A stretch of DNA of 13,058 nt from Methanofollis sp. Lineage in GTDB: Archaea; Halobacteriota; Methanomicrobia; Methanomicrobiales; Methanofollaceae. Below, in pieces: positions 1-7,519 of this stretch. Under the pieces are notes generated by a model. That model did no database searches, had not been told where the DNA came from, and saw nothing but the letters and a program-made list of their open reading frames with translations. Position 1 is the stretch's first letter. Every line of letters starts with the position of its first letter. The DNA lies in the NCBI GenBank assembly GCA_028696365.1, contig JAQVHG010000030.1:1-13058 (forward strand), in the 5' to 3' direction. The translations under genes and the position numbers were made by a program.

Positions 1-1292
1 AAAAACGCTTCGACGAGGAGGAGATCATCACCCCGGCGATTCAGGGGCAGGTGAAGAAGGCACTCTCTAAAGGGATCTTCGACGGTGTCCACGTCTTCAC
101 CAAAAGCGACGACGTCCCCGACGATTCCGCACTCCGCCTCGTCGCCCTCCCCCCCCATGCGCACTTTGGGAGGCACGATGTCCAGACGGCGACAGTCTGC
201 GCTGCTGGGTACCTCAAAAATCGGGGTGACCAGCCCAGACACCGGCAGAACCGTCTCATCTTCCTCGCCCCCGACGCCGAGAACGTCCGCCTGCTCACCG
301 ATCACGTCCGCTCAATGCTCGCATGGAAGTCGATCGTCGACGACTACAAGGACAACCGGATCGTGCTCGACAACCTGATGGCGAAGAACGCGGAGAACAA
401 CCTGGAAACGGCCCGCAGGACAGTCGCACGCACAGTCAGGGAGACCTACCGCTGGGTGCTTGTGCCGATGCAGGAGACCGTGGGCGGACGGGTCTCACCG
501 AACATCACATGGGAGAGTTACCCCATCAACCCGGGCGCTGAAAAACCGACGGAAGAGATCGAACGCGTTCTGAAAGATAACGAGGCGATGATCGCCGCAT
601 GGTCGCCGATCCACCTCTGCGGTCAACTGAAAAAATGGTTCTGGACAGACGGCACCACCGAGATGAAGGCCGGCGAGTTCTGGGAGAACTCCTGCCGCTA
701 TCTCTATCTTCCCCGTCTCCAGAACAAAGATGTCCTGAAGCGGGCAATCGAGGATGGAGCAGAGAAGAAAGACTTCTTCGGCCTCGCGGCAGGGAAGGAC
801 GAGGAGAAGTACATCGACTTCACCTTCGGAAGAGCAAGGAGATCGGTCATCGTCGACAACGCCCTCCTCCTCATCGAACCCGCCGCTGCGGAAGCCTATG
901 AGGAGAGCATACGGCCGCCTGAGCCTCCGGTCTATCCTCCAGATGACAGATCGACGACACCACCCGGAGGGGTCTCCAGTGGCGGCGCTGGCACGACACT
1001 AACAGGATGGACATCTCCCACACCGTCTTCAGATAAGGGCACCGGGATTTCTCTGGTGAAGAACCGGTTCTACGGTTGTGTGGAGGTCGATCCGATCAAG
1101 GCGAAGATGGAGTTTGGCCAGATCGTGGACGAGGTGATTGCGCAGTTCGCCGCACGGCCGAATGCAAAAGTCAGCATCAAGATCGAGATCGAGGCAGAGG
1201 ACGAGAAAGGATTTGACGAGAACCTGCAGCGGGCGGTTCGGGAGAACTGCAATGTCCTGAATGTCGAGCCTGCAGAGTTTGAAGGAGAGTGA
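1..1292 (+). CDS. DUF499-family anti-phage-associated protein, C-terminal part (5' end outside window)
   Basis: The reading frame is open from base 3 (about 429 residues visible) and ends at TGA 1290-1292, so this is the C-terminal part of a longer protein; family members are usually around 1000 residues. I recognise the DUF499 C-terminal style: the stretch RLVALPPHAHFGRHD, then an arginine-rich 'NRLIFLAPD' strand (about 248-285), the EFWENSCRYLYLPRLQN helix followed by VLKRAIEDG (about 678-756), and a charged alpha/beta tail ending at the stop. A Pro/Ser/Gly/Thr-rich linker (about 915-1030) separates the last two parts. DUF499 proteins are ATPase-like and occur beside DUF1156 methyltransferases and large helicases in defence loci; the biochemical role is not established. 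The gene is visibly GC-rich, unlike the operon further right. It is followed by a terminator and an att-like tRNA fragment, so it appears to be the last gene of the neighbouring cassette. The family call is fairly secure, the exact role is not. Confidence 0.8.
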   Translation, partial: KRFDEEEIITPAIQGQVKKALSKGIFDGVHVFTKSDDVPDDSALRLVALPPHAHFGRHDVQTATVCAAGYLKNRGDQPRHRQNRLIFLAPDAENVRLLTDHVRSMLAWKSIVDDYKDNRIVLDNLMAKNAENNLETARRTVARTVRETYRWVLVPMQETVGGRVSPNITWESYPINPGAEKPTEEIERVLKDNEAMIAAWSPIHLCGQLKKWFWTDGTTEMKAGEFWENSCRYLYLPRLQNKDVLKRAIEDGAEKKDFFGLAAGKDEEKYIDFTFGRARRSVIVDNALLLIEPAAAEAYEESIRPPEPPVYPPDDRSTTPPGGVSSGGAGTTLTGWTSPTPSSDKGTGISLVKNRFYGCVEVDPIKAKMEFGQIVDEVIAQFAARPNAKVSIKIEIEAEDEKGFDENLQRAVRENCNVLNVEPAEFEGE

Positions 1293-1317
1293 GGGGAGAA
1301 ATACCTCTCCTGTCTTT
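1291..1317 (+). terminator. Hairpin plus T-run terminator of the DUF499 gene
   Basis: Directly at the stop codon, GAGGGG (1291-1296) pairs with CCTCTC (1304-1309) around a 7-base loop, with one G-T wobble. It is followed by CTGTCTTTT and, a little later, ATTTTTCC. T-runs terminate archaeal transcription, and the hairpin would add to this. The CTCCTGTCTTTT part recurs before the second att-like repeat near 12929. Confidence 0.55.
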
Positions 1318-1400
1318 TCATGAATTTTTCCACTTGAATGCTGCCCTCACGAATCTCTTTCCCAGGGCTTTTTTCTTGAATTATCTCGCCATTCTGTTGC
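1307..1400 (+). repeat. Right-end sequence of the upstream cassette, copy 1
   Basis: This stretch precedes the first tRNA fragment. Its first part, CTCCTGTCTTTT-CATGAATTTTTC, matches the stretch starting at 12929 (CTCCTGTCTTTTGCATGAGTTTTTC) with one indel and one substitution. The distance from CTCCTG to the start of the tRNA fragment is 94 bases here and 97 bases in the second copy. The middle part is more diverged but keeps a 'cttttttctt / cttttcttg' block. This suggests homologous element ends rather than two unrelated intergenic regions. No gene is visible in it. Confidence 0.55.
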
Positions 1401-1450
1401 GTCCGGCTCATAACCGGACGGCCGTGGGTTCGAATCCCTCCGGGCCCACC
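1401..1450 (+). repeat. tRNA-Met(CAU) 3'-half fragment, att-like direct repeat copy 1
   Basis: The sequence folds as the 3' half of a tRNA: anticodon stem TCCGG/CCGGA (1402-1406, 1414-1418) with loop CTCATAA, giving anticodon CAT; a short variable loop; the T arm with TTCGAAT (about 1429-1435); and the acceptor strand CGGGCCC (about 1441-1447) followed by A and CC. One T-T opposition is present in the T stem. No D arm or 5' acceptor strand lies upstream, so this is not an intact gene. A 3' half alone is what a tRNA-targeting element leaves at its distal end. Elongator Met is most likely, but Ile2 also uses a CAU gene anticodon. Confidence 0.85.
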
Positions 1451-1655
1451 TCCTTTTGAAGAAATAATGTTCGAGAATGGTTAAATTCCACATATAATGA
1501 TTAAAAAGTAATTTTATCTAAATCGGGACGCATAAATTCCATAATTTCTCCGTCCTTCATCCACCTCGCCCAATAATGTGAAGGCGCATATTCTCCTCCT
1601 TCCCTCGCTGTCACGTTCTTTTGCCTTATTATCTCATTTCCTTCTACTTTTCTAC

Positions 1656-1704
1656 TGTCCATACAGTTCTGTATCTGTCCGGACAGTTTCGGATTGTCCG
1701 AACA
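1656..1704. promoter_or_regulatory. Three TGTCC-N2-ACA boxes at two-helical-turn spacing (candidate operator or recombinase sites)
   Basis: TGTCCATACA (1656-1665), TGTCCGGACA (1676-1685) and TGTCCGAACA (1695-1704) fit one pattern. Their starts are 20 and 19 bases apart, which places them on one DNA face. The middle box sits within a perfect 12-bp palindrome, CTGTCCGGACAG (1675-1686), and TTCGGA/TCCGAA (1688-1693, 1697-1702) forms a further inverted repeat. Such spacing is typical of cooperative binding by a dimeric regulator or of arm-type or iteron sites. The binding protein is unknown. Confidence 0.4.
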
Positions 1705-1922
1705 TCTCATACAACGCAGGCCATGCGTGAGGAAGACAACATTGAATGGTGCGCCACCCGTCCGTCCGCTGAGGTGTCGGTGCTCTTGGCCCTCCTCCAT
1801 ATCTCTGAACCCCAGTAGAGAGGATCCTCTTCAGGCCTCCGTCCTTGATCCGTCTGTTCAGATGTCCCTCTTGACTGGAGGGAGCGATCTCCCCAAATGA
1901 CCTCTAGACCCCCGAACCATCC

Positions 1923-2020
1923 AGGAGAATTCTCCTTCAAAACTGGAGAATAGAGGAGAAGAGAAGAGAATAGAAGAAATAATCAAGGAGAAAATCAGGA
2001 GAATATTTTTCTGTTCTCCT
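1923..2020. repeat. Purine-rich GGAGAA tract with palindrome and hairpin
   Basis: A perfect 14-bp palindrome, AGGAGAATTCTCCT, lies at 1923-1936. It is followed by a run of GGAGAA/GAGAAG-like units (about 1943-1980) and then a 7-bp stem AGGAGAA/TTCTCCT (1997-2003 and 2014-2020) with a T-rich loop. The units could pair in several ways. The function is unknown; slippage-derived low complexity is an alternative. Confidence 0.45.
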
Positions 2021-2093
2021 CCGTTCTTCTCATTTCTCTGACCAATCAAGGTCAATTTGTACCACATTAAGCCAATATATTCGCCAATTAAAA

Positions 2094-2108
2094 CCGAAAC
2101 TTTAATTC
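2094..2108 (+). promoter_or_regulatory. Possible archaeal BRE/TATA promoter for the helicase remnant and operon
   Basis: CCGAAAC followed by TTTAATTC resembles a purine-rich BRE plus a TATA-like box in an AT-rich zone. It would give a transcript start near 2130 and a leader of roughly 120 bases before the ATG at 2252. No other spacer large enough for a promoter exists before the four-gene operon, so the promoter serving the operon should lie in this region. The exact box is a guess. Confidence 0.25.
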
Positions 2109-2251
2109 TAACCCTAACATAGAGTGAAGTTCAAGAGGCCGGATCCCACAGCGTAAACGAACAGTCAAAGATCATTATTCTACAATTTCTCCAGAAATGA
2201 CGAAGATTTCGGCCCCCTCGATCGAATGTGTAGTGGATCGCACACTCGGAG

Positions 2252-2740
2252 ATGTATCAGCCCATGCTACGACTGGAAGATATCAAAAATGATTCTGCCG
2301 TCAACGGGATTGAACAGGGCCAGATCGTACGTATTGTCACGACCGACCCGGTCGGCGAGAACGCGCTGACGGTCTATTACAGGACTGCCGATGGGTAGGT
2401 GAAGGAGCAGATGCTCTTCCGCTCCAGCGAGCCCTCGCTCTCCCTCGCGGAGGCCGGCCGACCGTGGGCGTTCGACGCACCCGGCGAGGAGTTCAAACTG
2501 GCGGCGGAGGCATACCGGATCGACCTCGCCTATCTCTTCGACCCGGTGATGGCGGTACACACCTCGAACGTCGAACCCCTCCCGCACCAGATCACGGCGG
2601 TCTATGAGTCAATGCTCCCCAGGCAGCCGCTCAGGTTTGTCCTGGCAGACGATCCCGGTGCCGGCAAGACGATCATGGCCGGGTTGTTGATCAGGGAACT
2701 GCTGATGCGGGCCGAATCCAACCTCGCAAAGGTGATCTAA
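2252..2740 (+). pseudogene. Truncated SNF2-type defence helicase, N-terminal remnant with in-frame TAG
   Basis: From ATG 2252 the frame reads MYQPMLRLEDIKN and continues to an in-frame TAG at 2396-2398, then onward to TAA 2738-2740, about 160 codons in total. It matches the N-terminus I know from large SNF2-type helicases found with DUF1156/DUF499 defence genes: an initial small beta domain, the 'LFRSSEPSL' and 'AYLFDPVMAVHTS' segments, the 'EPLPHQITAVYESMLPRQPLRFVLADD' stretch (split here to name it), and Walker A PGAGKT (about 2655-2672). The protein should run on for roughly a thousand residues, but it stops at ESNLAKVI, just after Walker A. All later helicase motifs are missing. It is GC-rich like the DUF499 gene and unlike the operon it abuts. 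The upstream GGAG lies directly before the ATG; ATG 2264 is an alternative start. A short peptide from GTG 2399 or ATG 2411 could still be made, but it would lack ATPase function. Confidence 0.8.
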
Positions 2741-2741
2741 A

Positions 2742-4319
2742 ATGGACCGTGCAGATGATAATAGTAAACCAGGAACTCCAATCAAAGTTCAAGCAAAAGA
2801 CATTTCTGATGACTCCGATGTGGGACAATATTCATGCATACTTTGTGGCGAACCAGTCCGGCATTATAATGGAGAAATCCAGAAAGCACATTTTCGTCAT
2901 ATAGAGGGCTCAAGTATTGCGCGGAACTGTGAGTTATATGCAAAGAATCATTCTGGATACTCTGACGATGAACTCAAGCGAAAAATTTCTGGTCTTCCCT
3001 TCTACCTGAGACAGATTGGTGATTCCTTCAAATTATATATCGGATTTTGGCCGGTGGACGGATCAACCCTTGCTGAAGAAAAGCGAATAGGACAGAAAAT
3101 AGTTATCAAAAATGAAAAGAGAATTCAAATCGATGTCATTGACTCTGCAAAGATCCGTGCAGATGAAACCTACCGTTTACCCATCTCGTGGGTTTACGAA
3201 TCATACGAACTGAGTTATGAGAGGTCAGGGACGCCCCTATCTGAAATATGGGGAGAGAAATCATCAAGAATTTTCAAAAATGGGACATTTTTTAGAATTG
3301 GTGATATTTACTCACGCAGTATCAGTTTAAATGGAATCATAACTCCAGATACAAGTTACTACCTTCTTTCTCAGTATCCAGTCACCGACAAATCATTCCT
3401 CAAAGTTGAAGAGAGTTATCCTCTCCTCACAGAAGGAACGCAGAAATGGAAAGTCTACAAAATCCGGTTTACAAAAATTACCCGTGAATCCGCACAATAT
3501 GCCAGAGATCATCATGTACAACTCAGGGAAAAACCTCCAGAAATTATCCCTCTCTGGCCTCCGAGCATTCAAAACAATCAGAAATATATCCATCAAAAAA
3601 CAGGTTCCGGTACCTATTATCTGAAATCATCTCAAGGAGATGGCAAATGGGAGGTCGCTATCCTCGACAAATACAAGAGAGCGTCTGAGAGACAGGAGGT
3701 ATCCCTCAAAAATCCTATATTCACAATCGAAGTGGACAACAAGATTAAGTATCTCTCGCTTTTTGATAATGAAAATGATCTTGAGGTGATTCTTGTAGCA
3801 AAAGATGACAAAACGGCCATCCCCTACCAACAACCCGTCCTGGAACTGAAATGGATGAATAAACGGATCGTACCAGGTTCTGAACTGAAAGCAATCAAAA
3901 ACGCAGATCTCTCGATAAAATCTAACATGAAATGTGACATTATCCGCATGAGAAACCAAATTCAGAACCTTATCTTCAGAAACGAACTCTCATTACCCAG
4001 TTTCCCGGATTTAGTCGATGGAGATACCATTATTCTTAGACATGGATTAGACTCCTTCCCGCCCCTTTACTTCAGAAAAACCAAAAGTACGGCAGAAAAT
4101 ACATTCGGCAACAATCTCAGCGATGAAGCACTGTATCTGAAATTAATCCACCAAAGAGGGATTACTATCCCGGTCTCGGCACAATTAAAGTATATTGTTG
4201 CAGGATTCGAAAACTATCCTAAAACCAGCGAATATCTTAAAAAATCTCTAAAAACAGGTAAGATACCAAACCAGGCAGCAAAATGTCTTTTTAAAATGTA
4301 CTATCAGGGAGGAATCTAA
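2742..4319 (+). CDS. CoiA-like zinc-finger protein, putative DruB-position gene of a Druantia-like system
   Basis: This is a 525-residue protein. Near the N-terminus C32-x2-C35, H50-x2-H53 and C63 form a zinc-binding pattern of the kind that opens CoiA-type proteins (CxxC, short hairpin, HFRH, Cys). The rest is rich in beta strands and aromatic residues, and I see no CoiA nuclease motif or any other catalytic signature. The start is fixed because an in-frame TGA lies at 2733-2735 and ATG 2742 is the first start, with GGTGA at 2731-2735 six bases before it. That ribosome-binding site lies inside the end of the broken helicase frame, whose stop is one base before this ATG. The next gene starts directly after its stop. 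By size and order it could correspond to DruB of Druantia type I, but this is an inference from layout, not from a motif. The gene is AT-rich compared with its left neighbours. Confidence 0.75.
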   Translation: MDRADDNSKPGTPIKVQAKDISDDSDVGQYSCILCGEPVRHYNGEIQKAHFRHIEGSSIARNCELYAKNHSGYSDDELKRKISGLPFYLRQIGDSFKLYIGFWPVDGSTLAEEKRIGQKIVIKNEKRIQIDVIDSAKIRADETYRLPISWVYESYELSYERSGTPLSEIWGEKSSRIFKNGTFFRIGDIYSRSISLNGIITPDTSYYLLSQYPVTDKSFLKVEESYPLLTEGTQKWKVYKIRFTKITRESAQYARDHHVQLREKPPEIIPLWPPSIQNNQKYIHQKTGSGTYYLKSSQGDGKWEVAILDKYKRASERQEVSLKNPIFTIEVDNKIKYLSLFDNENDLEVILVAKDDKTAIPYQQPVLELKWMNKRIVPGSELKAIKNADLSIKSNMKCDIIRMRNQIQNLIFRNELSLPSFPDLVDGDTIILRHGLDSFPPLYFRKTKSTAENTFGNNLSDEALYLKLIHQRGITIPVSAQLKYIVAGFENYPKTSEYLKKSLKTGKIPNQAAKCLFKMYYQGGI

Positions 4320-6482
4320 ATGCCAACTCAGGAAACCTATCATTCACTATGCGTGACCATCCGCCACAAAAATAGTCACACAGAACTCCTACGCCTTGCA
4401 GACATCATATTTAGCAAAGAAAACAGTGGAGCAACAGGAGGCAGATTCTTTCCCTTTAATAAGGATTCTGATCTCTCACAGGTCAAAACCATTTCTATGG
4501 ATCCTTATGGAGCAAAGCCAAATGAACTGCGGATCTGGGAATGGGAGTTGCAGCCAAATAATTCAAATAAACAACATTCCTATCGTACCGATGAAACATT
4601 TTATGAATTGATTTTCCTCAATAATCCCAACCTTAACTATGGGTTAACGATCAAACCCCTCCCAATCTGGCATTTATTTGACACCCTGCTTAATGGGTTC
4701 ATTGCTCCGCCCCAACACTCAGACTCATTCCTGTTGGTAGTTAATCAAACAGAAACTGAATATATCTGCCTTGAGATCACAAAATCCTCCTATAACTATG
4801 ATAAAAATAAAATCAAAGTTCATGAGAACACCCTCTTAAAAGTGTACAAAATATCAAAATCATATGTTATCGATACGAATGAATATCTCGATAATCTCGA
4901 TATCTTCAAAGACCACCTCGATCCGGTACTTCAGCGTCGTATCGTATATAAACGAAGGGATATCTGGGGAAGTCCTGTTGCAACCCTGCCCCTCAACCGT
5001 TTCAGCATCCATCTCGGCGAATACCTCAGGCAAGCTGCAACCCGCTTATCTGGTCAGACCGGAGATCAAGAAGTAATCGAAGCCTTCATTGAGACCATCA
5101 CTGAAAATGTAAATCCCGACTCCGACTTGATCAAATTCTTTGAGGAATGTTCTCAATCAAACAGTGATACCTATGTCTCAACCCTTGAGAAATATCCGCT
5201 ATTTGAATCAGTATTTACCTCATACCTTAAGCAAACAAAAACAGATGAAAAATTCCTTGAGTTTATCGTGGAGCATTTCCCTTCAATCCGACAAAAATAC
5301 CTTCAAATCCTAACTGAAGGCTACCTAGACGAAGAAAAGCGAAAACTAGAACTTCAATTGGCCCCTCTCAAAGCGGAGATAGGAGAGGCAGATAACGAAC
5401 TTAAAAAGAAAAAAATCCTAAAAAATGAGTTAAATGCTAAAATAATTTCATTAACAGAATCTTCGAAAAAAACACTTGCTCAAGTTAATGAAGCCAAGAG
5501 ACTCAATCAGGATTTAGATGAATTATTGAACGGCAAGAGGACTGGATTATTACAAGAACTCTCTGTCCTGAAAAAAGTACTTCACTTGGGTGAAACCAAT
5601 TTTGAAAAATCTTCACAAAACGCAAACGCACCAAATCTAACAATCAGACCTGAAAATAATCTGGAATATATGGATGAAGTACCTCCAGAGGAGATTACCC
5701 AGCTTTTAGAAATGTATTCTTTCCTTCAGGATAATCTCCCTGAACAGGGAAAGGATACACCAGACTTGTCGGAGCTATCGAAGTTTATCTCTGCCTCATA
5801 CCTCTCTCGTCTGCCCCTCCTCTGCGCTGGAAACTCGGCGAATGAGATGGCCCGTATCATCTCAATATCATTCAATAACCAGGTGCCCGACACAGTCTGC
5901 GTCCCAACTGGCTACAACAACTACTCTTCTCTCCTCAGTACCATCAGGAACCTGAAGAGTGACATTGTTATTCTGGAAAATGCAGTTGGTTATTGTGACG
6001 AATACTGCTACACCCATCTTGCCGAAGATATTCCTGAAAAATATTTTATTTTCGTCGTTGAATATGAAGAAACTCTCAAAATCTTGCCAAAAGGCATCTT
6101 TGCCCACATGGGACTGATACTGTGTGATAAATTCTTCACGACGCAGTTAATGAATGATGAAGAAACCCGTCCTGGAAAAATAACTGGTTCAATCTCCTCA
6201 CCACCCAATAGTGCTACCAGAATAAAACTCCTAAAAAATATCTCAAATTTGACGCTAGGTTCTCCAGTATCAACGGGATATGTTAATTCGAGAGTGAAAA
6301 TTCTAGAGGCAATTGCACAAGAGGGAGATCAAATTTCTGAATTAATAAAGACAATATATACCGAATTTGCATCCATCATCGAGATTTATGGCATTTCCGA
6401 AGAGTACAAAGATGAACTTCTATCCAATAATCACAGAGTTGTTCTAGAATTCAAAGAAAGACTTGGGGTGGAGACGGAATGA
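4320..6482 (+). CDS. Coiled-coil protein with degenerate AAA-like C-terminus, putative DruC-position gene
   Basis: This is a 720-residue protein. Residues 1-330 show no domain I recognise. Residues about 337-422 are a strongly charged heptad-type coiled coil (YLDEEKRKLELQL onward). The C-terminal third has the layout of an AAA/McrB-like ATPase but without its catalytic residues. LPLLCAGNSANEMA (498-511) sits where a strand plus P-loop is expected, yet the GK[ST] is absent. DIVILEN (548-554) is in the Walker B position but lacks the Asp-Glu pair. FIFVVEY (about 576-582), followed by LPKGIFAHMGLILCDKF, resembles the sensor-1/'RF' strand. I infer a structural or scaffold role, possibly as a partner of the large helicase. 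The ATG follows the previous stop without a gap, and GGGAGG (4307-4312) is a good ribosome-binding site. Its end overlaps the next gene by ATGA. Size and position fit DruC; the domain reading is tentative. Confidence 0.75.
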   Translation: MPTQETYHSLCVTIRHKNSHTELLRLADIIFSKENSGATGGRFFPFNKDSDLSQVKTISMDPYGAKPNELRIWEWELQPNNSNKQHSYRTDETFYELIFLNNPNLNYGLTIKPLPIWHLFDTLLNGFIAPPQHSDSFLLVVNQTETEYICLEITKSSYNYDKNKIKVHENTLLKVYKISKSYVIDTNEYLDNLDIFKDHLDPVLQRRIVYKRRDIWGSPVATLPLNRFSIHLGEYLRQAATRLSGQTGDQEVIEAFIETITENVNPDSDLIKFFEECSQSNSDTYVSTLEKYPLFESVFTSYLKQTKTDEKFLEFIVEHFPSIRQKYLQILTEGYLDEEKRKLELQLAPLKAEIGEADNELKKKKILKNELNAKIISLTESSKKTLAQVNEAKRLNQDLDELLNGKRTGLLQELSVLKKVLHLGETNFEKSSQNANAPNLTIRPENNLEYMDEVPPEEITQLLEMYSFLQDNLPEQGKDTPDLSELSKFISASYLSRLPLLCAGNSANEMARIISISFNNQVPDTVCVPTGYNNYSSLLSTIRNLKSDIVILENAVGYCDEYCYTHLAEDIPEKYFIFVVEYEETLKILPKGIFAHMGLILCDKFFTTQLMNDEETRPGKITGSISSPPNSATRIKLLKNISNLTLGSPVSTGYVNSRVKILEAIAQEGDQISELIKTIYTEFASIIEIYGISEEYKDELLSNNHRVVLEFKERLGVETE

Positions 6483-7519
6483 GCACTGCCTCCCTCCATG
6501 ACAGAATGGCAACCGATATGGGGATTACCACCATCTCTGATGAGGATATAGATGCCACCATATCAAGAGTCACCTATTCTGCAATTGGCGAGTGGATAAA
6601 AGCATCAATGTACGATAATGTCAAAGACGACGATAGCAAAGTCAGAGGTGAGATTGGAGCAACCAAGAATCATATTACACGCAAATGTGGAAAAATACTA
6701 GAGGCCTACCTGGATCTTTATCCGAATTTAAGAAATTGGTATTATCCATCACCTCTCAATGAGACATTTAATCCTGTCACTGAGATACGGAAACGCCAAC
6801 TTGCAGCAGGAGTACTCGTATCTGGGTTGGAGAATTCTCTCCAATTTCCACAAAAAAAATGCACACAGGTAGCAGACAATCTCTATCTCTACCGCGGAGA
6901 CACTTTTCACAAGAAATCACAGATAATAGGTCTTGGAAGTTATATCTGCAGACCAGATCAGGTACCAGTATGTTCAATTGAGGATATGTATCTCATCCCC
7001 CATCTTTCTGCAAAAGCCTATGTGGAGCAGTACATTCAAAAAGTATCGAACAAATTTATCAAAAGTGAGAATCCCCCAGAAACCAGGGAATACTTTGACT
7101 ATCACTCAACCCATGCGTTCTCAAGATCCTGGAAATCATCATATCCAGAAAGTAAAAAACTCACGATCTATAAAGACAGCGACTGGGATTACGGACTTGT
7201 CAGAATAGACTCTGGTGAGTTGTACACACTTGCTTTTCCCAAGGCTGTTATCGAAACCAAAGACGTAAGGCGCTTCATGTATGGGATTAAGAAAATTGAA
7301 CAAAATCCCGTACAGGCTACAATCAAAGACACGGATTCTATGATCCAGATTACTCTACCCTCATACCTGCCAGATTTCGAACAAAATCTCCTTTACATGA
7401 TGGCCTGGCCTAAAAAAGACATTATGGACAGAACAGAGTACATCTCCGAAAAAACACTCCTGCCAGCGATTAAAAAACTTCTCGAAAATCTCAATATTAG
7501 GGTGATTATCAATGACTGA
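6479..7519 (+). CDS. Uncharacterised 346-aa protein, putative DruD-position gene
   Basis: I do not recognise this family. The protein is soluble and has no signal peptide, membrane segment, Cys cluster or obvious catalytic motif. The N-terminal half is mostly helical (ATISRVTYSAIGEWIKAS), followed by a mixed region with many Tyr and Trp residues. Near the end come a beta-like PKAVIETKDVRRFMYGI segment and a helical tail. The start overlaps the preceding stop as ATGA (6479-6482), with GGTGGAG at 6467-6473. The end overlaps the start of the big helicase gene by 8 bases, so the three genes are very probably translationally coupled. A small conserved partner just before the helicase fits DruD of Druantia type I by position and size only. 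Confidence 0.7.
   Translation: MSTASLHDRMATDMGITTISDEDIDATISRVTYSAIGEWIKASMYDNVKDDDSKVRGEIGATKNHITRKCGKILEAYLDLYPNLRNWYYPSPLNETFNPVTEIRKRQLAAGVLVSGLENSLQFPQKKCTQVADNLYLYRGDTFHKKSQIIGLGSYICRPDQVPVCSIEDMYLIPHLSAKAYVEQYIQKVSNKFIKSENPPETREYFDYHSTHAFSRSWKSSYPESKKLTIYKDSDWDYGLVRIDSGELYTLAFPKAVIETKDVRRFMYGIKKIEQNPVQATIKDTDSMIQITLPSYLPDFEQNLLYMMAWPKKDIMDRTEYISEKTLLPAIKKLLENLNIRVIIND

Larger units (their letters stand above)
1451..2251. other. 800-bp region without convincing gene; left end of the cassette
   Basis: This stretch holds no ORF that I can support. Short ORFs on both strands overlap each other and have compositionally odd translations. What can be seen is a cluster of TGTCC-N2-ACA boxes (1656-1704), a purine-rich tract with inverted repeats (1923-2020), an AT-rich zone with a possible promoter (about 2060-2110), and a more GC-rich stretch leading to the helicase remnant. 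A regulatory or recombination-site role, or an eroded gene, is possible. Confidence 0.6.

Noticed and set aside
1401..1450. Complete tRNA gene
   Set aside because: There is no D arm and no 5' acceptor strand in the bases before it; only the 3' half is present. The same holds for 13026-13058.
1501..1800. 99-codon minus-strand ORF next to the first tRNA fragment, considered as an integrase remnant
   Set aside because: It shows no Arg/His/Tyr recombinase signature and no recognisable domain, has no convincing ribosome-binding site, and runs through the phased TGTCC boxes. It may be a chance ORF or an eroded gene, but I cannot support it as a gene.
1707..2067. Other short ORFs on both strands of the 800-bp region (for example minus 1858-2067)
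   Set aside because: They overlap each other, have low-complexity translations from the purine-rich tract and look like no known protein.
2396..2398. Pyrrolysine codon in a functional helicase
   Set aside because: The reading frame is in any case truncated soon after Walker A, so decay explains the stop better than recoding.
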